Notes under the pieces: generated by a model
What the model was told of the DNA's origin: nothing
What the model saw: the letters and a program-made list of their open reading frames with translations, nothing else
The model's database searches: none
Origin: JAGTVB01 sp964624765
GTDB lineage: Bacteria > Pseudomonadota > Gammaproteobacteria > HK1
Direction: 5' to 3'
Assembly (NCBI GenBank): GCA_964624765.1
Contig: CAZUZO010000111.1
Span: 1-11,669, forward strand
DNA length: 11,669 bases
Shown here: in pieces, positions 6,234 through 11,669 of the stretch
Position numbering within the stretch: position 1 is the stretch's first letter
Layout: the number at the start of each line of letters is the position of its first letter
Translations under genes and position numbers: made by a program

Positions 6234-6668
6234 ATGAAAGCCAACCGTTTGCTCGATATTGCCAGGGCCGCGCGTCTTGCCGGGGTGCCCAGGGAAGACA
6301 TCCAGCGTCTCATCGCCACCGGCAAACTCACAGCATTCGAGGGTAAAGTGGACGTCAGCGAACTCGCGAAGCTCTATCCTGAGATCGAACGGCGGCCTGC
6401 GAGCATGCTCGAGCTCGTATCGCAGATCAAGGAAGATGCCATTTGGAAGGCGGTCGCACCGCACGCTCGAGACAGCGCCCCTCTGCCGGTGGACGTGGGT
6501 CAGCTGCGCACCGAACTTGCCTACCACAAACGGCACGCTGAGCATTACCGCCGAATGTTGGCGGACCTCAGAGGCATGCTATTGGACATTCAAGAAAAGG
6601 TCGACCAGAAGCAGCGGGTCGAGGCCGTTATAAAATGGCTGGAACACAAGCTCAAGGAAGTGCAGTAG
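6234..6668 (+). CDS. Small helix-turn-helix/coiled-coil protein, putative regulator
   Basis: This 144-residue protein has two parts. Residues about 6-48 look like an excisionase/MerR-type helix-turn-helix: IARAARLAGVPREDIQRLI followed by a turn and FEGKVDVSEL. Residues about 88-144 are charged and heptad-like, probably a coiled coil for dimerisation. It has no cysteines, so it is not a redox or Fe-S sensor, and no signal peptide. A GGGGA sequence ends 7 nt before the ATG and sits in a possible small hairpin (6210-6230). It is the first gene of the plus-strand run to dusA and rpfC and overlaps dusA by 34 nt. I do not recognise a named family. DNA binding is inferred from the N-terminal motif, and regulation of the operon from its position. 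The N-terminal part faintly resembles leaders of some longer proteobacterial proteins, so a domain split from a larger protein is possible. Confidence 0.72.
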   Translation: MKANRLLDIARAARLAGVPREDIQRLIATGKLTAFEGKVDVSELAKLYPEIERRPASMLELVSQIKEDAIWKAVAPHARDSAPLPVDVGQLRTELAYHKRHAEHYRRMLADLRGMLLDIQEKVDQKQRVEAVIKWLEHKLKEVQ

Positions 6669-7795
6669 ATCATCGCACGGGCCGCCACGTAGCCCAGCTC
6701 CACCAGTCGGCACCCGTCAAGGCTTCGCAGACTCGGCCGCGACACACCATCTGTGTGGCGCCAATGATGCGCCATACGGATCGTCACCAGCGGTACTTCA
6801 TGCGCCTCCTATCCAAGCACGCGCTGCTCTACACAGAGATGGTCACGTCGTCGGCCTTAGTGCATGGCAACCCCTCACGTCTCCTCCAACACGATCCCTT
6901 CGAGCACCCTCTGGCGCTTCAGATCGGCGGCAGCGAGCCAAAGGAGATGAAAACCTGCGCATCCCTGGCCAGGGATCTAGGTTTTGCGGAGATCAATATC
7001 AACGTGGGGTGCCCAAGCCGGCGGGTCCGGGCAGGCCGCTTTGGCGCCTGCCTGATGACCGAGCCCGAGCGGGTAGCGGAGTGTGTAGCCGCCATGGGTG
7101 CGGCGATAGATATTCCCATCACAGTCAAAACGCGCATCGGAGTCGACCACTGGGATAGTTACGAGTTCCTGGCTAGATTCATCAGCACCGTTAGCGAGGG
7201 CGGATGCCGCACCTTCATCGTGCATGCTCGCAAGGCCTGGTTGCGAGGCCTTAGCCCTAAGGAAAATCGACACAAACCACCCCTGCGGTATGATGTTGTC
7301 GAGCAGCTCAAACGCGACTTCCCGCGACTCGAAATCGTGATCAACGGGGGCGTTCGAAGCCTCGCCGAGGCACACCATCACCTGTCGGCGGTGGATGGCG
7401 TCATGATTGGGCGCGAGGCGTACCGCAATCCCTACCTCTTTGCGACTGTCGATCGGCAGTTTTACGCAGACCACCATCCGATCCCCACCCGGCATGAGGT
7501 TGCCAAGGCCTACCTGCCCTACGCAGCCAACCAACTATCCCAGGGCGTCTCTCTCTATCTACTCTGTCGTCACCTCACAGGGTTGTTTCAGAATCAACCC
7601 GGTGCACGGGCTTGGCGACAGTTTTTGTCCTGGCGGATTGGCGCCAAGAGTAACGGTATCGAAACGCTCATCGACGCCTTGTCGAGGATACCCCGGACAG
7701 CAGAAATGGCGCTGCCCGAGGGGGCGCTATTCCTGGCAGGCGGCAGCATGGCCAAATCGAGACCCATTGGCAGTGCGTCTAAACCGACTCTTTAA
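6635..7795 (+). CDS. dusA: tRNA-dihydrouridine synthase A
   Basis: The 386-residue flavoprotein reduces specific uridines in the tRNA D-loop (U20 and U20a in E. coli) to dihydrouridine, using NADPH and FMN. It shows the family pattern: APMMRHTDRH (42-51), LYTEMV (65-70), catalytic Cys126 in NVGCPS, VKTRIG (164-169), HARKAWLRGLSPKENR (197-212), INGGV (236-240) and MIGREAYRNP (257-266). The long HARKAW...SPKENR stretch marks DusA rather than DusB or DusC. The ATG at 6635 is the only ATG before the core and gives about 37 residues of leader. GAGG (6621-6624) lies 10 nt upstream, inside the preceding gene. The 34-nt overlap with the HTH gene and the 21-nt gap to rpfC suggest one transcript. Confidence 0.95.
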   Translation: MAGTQAQGSAVDHRTGRHVAQLHQSAPVKASQTRPRHTICVAPMMRHTDRHQRYFMRLLSKHALLYTEMVTSSALVHGNPSRLLQHDPFEHPLALQIGGSEPKEMKTCASLARDLGFAEININVGCPSRRVRAGRFGACLMTEPERVAECVAAMGAAIDIPITVKTRIGVDHWDSYEFLARFISTVSEGGCRTFIVHARKAWLRGLSPKENRHKPPLRYDVVEQLKRDFPRLEIVINGGVRSLAEAHHHLSAVDGVMIGREAYRNPYLFATVDRQFYADHHPIPTRHEVAKAYLPYAANQLSQGVSLYLLCRHLTGLFQNQPGARAWRQFLSWRIGAKSNGIETLIDALSRIPRTAEMALPEGALFLAGGSMAKSRPIGSASKPTL

Positions 7796-7816
7796 AGCCT
7801 TCCTTTAACCGCGCTC

Positions 7817-10417
7817 ATGAGCGAGTCGACTCATCCCAAAGCGCAGCACACATCCTCCCTCCTGAGGTTGTTGCCCAAGCGATTGACACGAGCTTCAGAC
7901 AGTGAGCCCGAACAGGCACTCGTGCGAGGGGCCGTCGTCACCGGAATCTTTGTCTATCTCTCTGCTGCGGGGGCCTTCAGTGGATGGCACGATCAGCCAA
8001 AGGACCAACTCAATCTGGCCATCGCAGTTTTCTGCGTAGCGTTCTCTTGGGCACTGCTGGTGGCCATTGTCGTGCGTCCGATTCGCTCCATGAAGCGCCG
8101 CGTGATGGGCATCATTTTCGATGTCTGCGCCAACTCTTACTTCATGTACGCAGTCGGAGCGCTCGGTGCCCCGCTTTATATCGTCTATCTTTGGATCACT
8201 TCCGGCAACGGTTTCCGCTACGGTGCCCAGTATCTATTCTTCACCATGGCGTTGAGCATTGTCGGTTTTGGCACCGTGCTTCTCACCAGTGAGTACTGGG
8301 CCACGCAGGAAATACTGGGGATGGGTATGCTGGTGGGACTGGTCGCCCTCCCCCTTTATTCTTACGCCCTACTGCGCCGCCTGAATGAGGCCATCAAGCG
8401 CGCCGAAGAAGCCAGTCGAGCCAAGAGCGCATTCCTGGCCAACATGAGCCACGAAATGCGAACGCCACTCAGCGCGGTGATCGGCATGACGGACTTACTC
8501 GCAGACACCCCCCTCAATCAAGAGCAGCAGGATCTCGTTGCGACGACTCGCGCGTCGGCGCGAACGTTACTTTCACTCATCGAGGACATCCTGGATATAT
8601 CTAAGATCGAAGCAGGCAAACTCCTCATCGAGCACACTGATCTAGACTTTCACCATTTGATCCTCAGCACGGTCAACATGCTCGCTCCGCAAGCGCGGCA
8701 GAAAAACCTCTCTATCAATGTGTATATAGCACCCAACGTGCCTTTCCTACTGCGCGGGGACCCCCTGCATACCCGACAAATTCTCATCAATCTCGTGAGC
8801 AACGCGATCAAATTCACCGAACAAGGCAGCATCAAGGTACGGGTGCGGCGACTGGCCGATGAAGGTGAAAAAGTCCTTCTGCGTTGCGAAGTGATCGATA
8901 CCGGCATCGGTATAGCCGACCATGCTCAGCCGCAGATCTTCGAAAGCTTCACTCAGGCCGACCAATCCACGACCCGCCGATTCGGCGGAACCGGGCTCGG
9001 TACCACCATAAGCAAGCAACTGGTCGAATTGATGGGGGGCACGATCGGGCTGGAGAGCGTCGAGGGCAAGGGGTCCACGTTTTGGTTTACGCTGCCCCTC
9101 ACCCATCAGTCGATCACTTCGGCAGGAATGAATAGTCCCGATGGGTCTCTCGCCGAAAAACGCATTCTGCTGTTGGCTACCGATGCTGCACAGGCGAGCG
9201 CCGTATCAAGGTACCTCACGCACTGGCGTGCCACAGTAGAAGTGGCGAACGACACGCGCGACGCTATCACCCAGTTACAGACAGCCCTGCGTACCCAGGC
9301 ACCCTACTCAGCGGTAGTGGTGCACGCATCAGCAACCACTCGCGATCCTGTCGAGTTGGCAACCGCGGTACGCGCGGATACTCGCCTCAGACAGACTCCC
9401 TTGCTATGGGTAGGGCATGGTTTCGACACCGGCGCCGAGATGGCGATTCTGGAGGCGGGATACGAGGCCGTCATCCCTCTACCGATAGACGGATTGCGGC
9501 TTTATCACGCCCTGTGCGCCGTTTGCAACGATAGGCTTTGGCAGGCGTCGGTTACTCAGCTAACGGATCGTTTTGCCAGAACGGGGAGCAAAGGCCGTGC
9601 CCTGCACATCCTGGTGGCGGAGGACACGCCGACCAATCGCAAAGTGCTTCAGATGATCCTGCGGCGGGCCGGGCATCGGGTCCACTTAGTGGAAAACGGT
9701 GAACAGGCGCTCGACGCCCTGGAAACACGGCGCTTCGATCTCGCCATCCTTGACATGCATATGCCGATCATGGACGGCATCCAGGTGGTTAAGCTGCATC
9801 GCATGACCCATCTCGATCAGACCGGCCTGCCCTTTATCATCCTAACGGCCAATGCCACGCTGGACGCCGTGCGACAATGCCAGGAAGCGGGCATCGACGC
9901 GTACCTGACCAAACCCGTGGAGTCCAAACGCCTCCTGGATACCGTCACCGCTCTGACATCGGTCAAGCAGCCTTCCGCTGCACAAATCACCGCGGCCCAC
10001 AGTCACCCAGCGGTGGAAAACGTTGGCAAAGAAGCGCCCCGTGACGCACCGGGCACTACCCTCGATCTTGGCAAACTAGAAGAGCTCAAGGCGCTGGCAC
10101 AGGATGCAGCCCTAGTGCAGGAGTTGATTCGAGAATTTATCGCCGATGGTGAGAGGCTGTTGGTACAAATGAGAGAGGCCCTGGCAACAGAGGGGAGCCA
10201 GGCTTTTAGAGATCTCGCCCACGCCTTAAAAGGCAGCGCAGCAAGCATAGGAGCCCGCAGGCTGTTCGAATGCACGCTACCCGCCTCTTTTCCCGCGAGC
10301 CCTTCTGTTGCGGCTGCCAAAGCTCATCTGCAGGACATCGAGGCCACGTTTATCGCGGTGCGCGTGGAGTTGCTTGATTATCTTGACAACCGCCTCTACC
10401 CATCGCCCGAGCGCTAG
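7817..10417 (+). CDS. rpfC: Hybrid sensor histidine kinase, RpfC-type DSF sensor
   Basis: Order in the 866 residues: a short N-terminal segment (1-35), about five to six membrane helices (about 36-185, with the motif SGNGFRYG), and a HisKA domain with phospho-acceptor His212 (SHEMRTPL). Next are an ATPase with Asn325/Asn329, DTGIGI (361-366) and GGTGLGTTISK (390-400), a receiver-like stretch without an acceptor Asp (448-575), a true receiver (596-715, Asp646, Lys699) and an Hpt domain (about 745-860, His802 in HALKGSA). The N-terminus RLTRASDSEPEQALVR parallels the Xanthomonas RpfC sensor segment RLSGRADSEHAQNLIR. The unusual G2 box with GTTI, the membrane unit and REC-Hpt order, and the rpfF neighbour support RpfC. 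It should sense DSF, phosphorelay to RpfG and hold back RpfF through its receiver. No Shine-Dalgarno precedes the ATG, so coupling to dusA is likely. It is about 140 residues longer than Xanthomonas RpfC. Confidence 0.9.
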   Translation: MSESTHPKAQHTSSLLRLLPKRLTRASDSEPEQALVRGAVVTGIFVYLSAAGAFSGWHDQPKDQLNLAIAVFCVAFSWALLVAIVVRPIRSMKRRVMGIIFDVCANSYFMYAVGALGAPLYIVYLWITSGNGFRYGAQYLFFTMALSIVGFGTVLLTSEYWATQEILGMGMLVGLVALPLYSYALLRRLNEAIKRAEEASRAKSAFLANMSHEMRTPLSAVIGMTDLLADTPLNQEQQDLVATTRASARTLLSLIEDILDISKIEAGKLLIEHTDLDFHHLILSTVNMLAPQARQKNLSINVYIAPNVPFLLRGDPLHTRQILINLVSNAIKFTEQGSIKVRVRRLADEGEKVLLRCEVIDTGIGIADHAQPQIFESFTQADQSTTRRFGGTGLGTTISKQLVELMGGTIGLESVEGKGSTFWFTLPLTHQSITSAGMNSPDGSLAEKRILLLATDAAQASAVSRYLTHWRATVEVANDTRDAITQLQTALRTQAPYSAVVVHASATTRDPVELATAVRADTRLRQTPLLWVGHGFDTGAEMAILEAGYEAVIPLPIDGLRLYHALCAVCNDRLWQASVTQLTDRFARTGSKGRALHILVAEDTPTNRKVLQMILRRAGHRVHLVENGEQALDALETRRFDLAILDMHMPIMDGIQVVKLHRMTHLDQTGLPFIILTANATLDAVRQCQEAGIDAYLTKPVESKRLLDTVTALTSVKQPSAAQITAAHSHPAVENVGKEAPRDAPGTTLDLGKLEELKALAQDAALVQELIREFIADGERLLVQMREALATEGSQAFRDLAHALKGSAASIGARRLFECTLPASFPASPSVAAAKAHLQDIEATFIAVRVELLDYLDNRLYPSPER

Positions 10418-10482
10418 CCGCTGCCCCGATCAGCTGTTGCCAAAACGACTGCAACCTTGCCATAACCGCCTGGCCCACAGTC

Positions 10483-10495
10483 AGCGGCCACCGCT
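10483..10495. other. Small hairpin between convergent rpfC and rpfF
   Basis: AGCGG-CCA-CCGCT forms a perfect 5-bp GC-rich stem in the 97-bp gap between the two stops. It has no T-run on either strand, so a strong intrinsic terminator is not visible. Transcripts from the two genes may overlap. Confidence 0.25.
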
Positions 10496-10514
10496 TCAGG
10501 GAAATCCATCGCCA

Positions 10515-11480
10515 TCAGGCGGCGCGAGCGAAACCACTACCGGAAAGCCGATCCTGAGCCCTCACTAGGCGTTCCATGACCCGCAGATCTTTCTCTTCCA
10601 GGCACAAAGCCGTGTCAACCCACAGCAAGGTAATGTCACGCAGCTCTTCATAGCGGATCGGATTGATACGTTGGCGAACCTTGTGAATCGCCGCTGCGGC
10701 ATTCCCAATGCGACTCTGCTTCTTGACATACTCCCGCGCGGCCTCTTCACCTCGCCCCGGTTCAGCCAGTCCATCGACGATTCCCATGTCGTAGAGTTCC
10801 TCGGCGGTGTAGGTGCGACCACTTAGGATCATGCGCTCCGCCCGTGCGGCATCCAAGCGACGTGCGAGAAAGCTATAGGCGCCCATTCCCGGAAACAAAT
10901 TAAACAATATCTCCGGCAACCCCATCTGCACCCCTCGCTCGGCAATGAGAACGTTGCTGGACATAGCGGCCTCGAATCCACCCCCGAGAGCGTTTCCCTG
11001 AACCAAGGAGATGGTCGTGATGGGCAGGTCAAGATTCACGGCATTCGGATAAAGCACATCGATGCACTTGAGGGCGTACTCCGTGAGCCGATCGCGGTCT
11101 CTTGCCTTAATCAAACTGATGAACAGACTCAGGTCGCCGCCCAAGTTAAAGGCACCGGGAATGCGCGATCCAGCGATGAGATAGCGCAGATCCTGACGGC
11201 CTTGCGGATGCTCTTGGAAAGCGATTCGGACCTCTCGCTGCAGTTGCGCGATATCCTGAAGCAGTTGTGCCGTAAAGCAAGGCCTTGGCGAAGGCTGCAT
11301 GAAATACCAGAGTATACCGGCCTCCTGATCATGCCGAACCAGCAACTGAGAAAACCGCTCCGCCACCTGCAGCGGCTGCACAAGCCGGTTCCGGGCCGCC
11401 ACTTCCGTTGCCAGCCCGACTGAAGGCTCGCCATCATCGGCCGCTTGGATCACGTTCGTCTGCGCGCTAGTCCTTAGCAT
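10515..11480 (-). CDS. rpfF: DSF synthase RpfF (crotonase superfamily)
   Basis: The 321-residue crotonase-fold enzyme should make a cis-2-unsaturated fatty acid (diffusible signal factor) from 3-hydroxyacyl-ACP by dehydration and thioester hydrolysis. Counting from the chosen ATG, the catalytic pair is Glu170 (GNALGGGFEAAMSS) and Glu190 (GLPEILFNLFPGMGAYSFL). Their 20-residue spacing equals that of Glu141/Glu161 in Xanthomonas RpfF. The oxyanion-hole region is FNLGGDLSLF. Having both glutamates separates RpfF from ordinary enoyl-CoA isomerases. The open frame extends to a GTG at 11498, but GGAG lies 6 nt before the ATG at 11480, while the GTG has no such site. It has about 30 more N-terminal residues than the Xanthomonas enzyme. 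It converges on rpfC, as in Xanthomonas where rpfF and rpfGHC converge. A palindromic repeat lies about 50 bp upstream. Confidence 0.92.
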   Translation of the reverse strand: MLRTSAQTNVIQAADDGEPSVGLATEVAARNRLVQPLQVAERFSQLLVRHDQEAGILWYFMQPSPRPCFTAQLLQDIAQLQREVRIAFQEHPQGRQDLRYLIAGSRIPGAFNLGGDLSLFISLIKARDRDRLTEYALKCIDVLYPNAVNLDLPITTISLVQGNALGGGFEAAMSSNVLIAERGVQMGLPEILFNLFPGMGAYSFLARRLDAARAERMILSGRTYTAEELYDMGIVDGLAEPGRGEEAAREYVKKQSRIGNAAAAIHKVRQRINPIRYEELRDITLLWVDTALCLEEKDLRVMERLVRAQDRLSGSGFARAA

Positions 11481-11526
11481 GGTTCGCTCCGATAACACCT
11501 TGATATGGGTTTGGGTTGCCGCGGCA

Positions 11527-11661
11527 GTGATAAGAAGCTGTTTTAAAAACTACTGCGCTTGCCTGAGCGCGTTGCACAGCGGCTCGCAATCCTCATGTAC
11601 TCCCTTGTACACTCCGGTTGTGACTCGCCCCATCCTTGGGGCTCGCCCCTTCGGGGCCAGC
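11527..11661. repeat. Dispersed palindromic repeat region upstream of rpfF, cut by the window edge
   Basis: Read on the minus strand, the segment runs from GC-rich hairpins through GGAGTGTACAAGGGAGTACA, GCGAGCCGC and GCGCTCAGGCAAGCGCAGTA to GTAGTTTTTAAAACAGC. This succession resembles a repeat that I recall as widespread between genes in gammaproteobacterial genomes. Visible structure: CAATC-N3-TGTAC-N6-GTACA-N2-CGGTTG-like pairing (about 11589-11618), and two tandem hairpins, GCCCC-N6-GGGGC and GCCCC-N3-GGGGC, at about 11627-11657. No coding sequence is apparent. It may continue beyond the window. Confidence 0.5.
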
Positions 11662-11669
11662 TTCCAGCT

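Overview
The window looks like chromosomal DNA of a GC-rich gammaproteobacterium. The evidence is indirect: DusA, TrxC, a Do-type periplasmic protease and an RpfC/RpfF signalling pair all read like gammaproteobacterial homologues, and the right edge resembles a dispersed palindromic repeat common in that class. I cannot name the genus. A CbbO/NorD-type protein would fit a lithoautotroph or denitrifier, but that is weak evidence. I recognise no phage, IS transposase, tRNA, rRNA or CRISPR array.

Left part (1-3300): a secreted or membrane-anchored RNase Sa/barnase-type ribonuclease and its barstar-type inhibitor form a two-gene operon (42-892). About 680 bp without a convincing gene follows. It holds a 132-bp palindromic-ended element (965-1096) and the upstream region of degP/mucD (1573-2988). 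A diverged, inverted relative of the element lies at 3054-3187, between the convergent degP and trxC.

Middle (3309-6028, minus strand): a CbbO/NorD-family von Willebrand A protein is followed by trxC (thioredoxin 2). No MoxR/CbbQ/NorQ ATPase, the usual partner, is linked.

Right part (6234-11480): this is a diffusible signal factor (DSF) quorum-sensing locus. A plus-strand operon encodes a small helix-turn-helix/coiled-coil protein, tRNA-dihydrouridine synthase A (overlapping by 34 nt), and an 866-residue hybrid histidine kinase of the RpfC type (DSF sensor). Converging on it from the minus strand is rpfF (DSF synthase). By analogy with Xanthomonas, RpfF makes a cis-2-unsaturated fatty acid signal, RpfC senses it, and the RpfC receiver restrains RpfF at low density. 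The downstream regulator RpfG (HD-GYP) is not in the window. Unusual points are a second, degenerate receiver-like segment in RpfC, the regulator-like gene plus dusA in the sensor operon, and a cluster of inverted and tandem repeats upstream of that operon.
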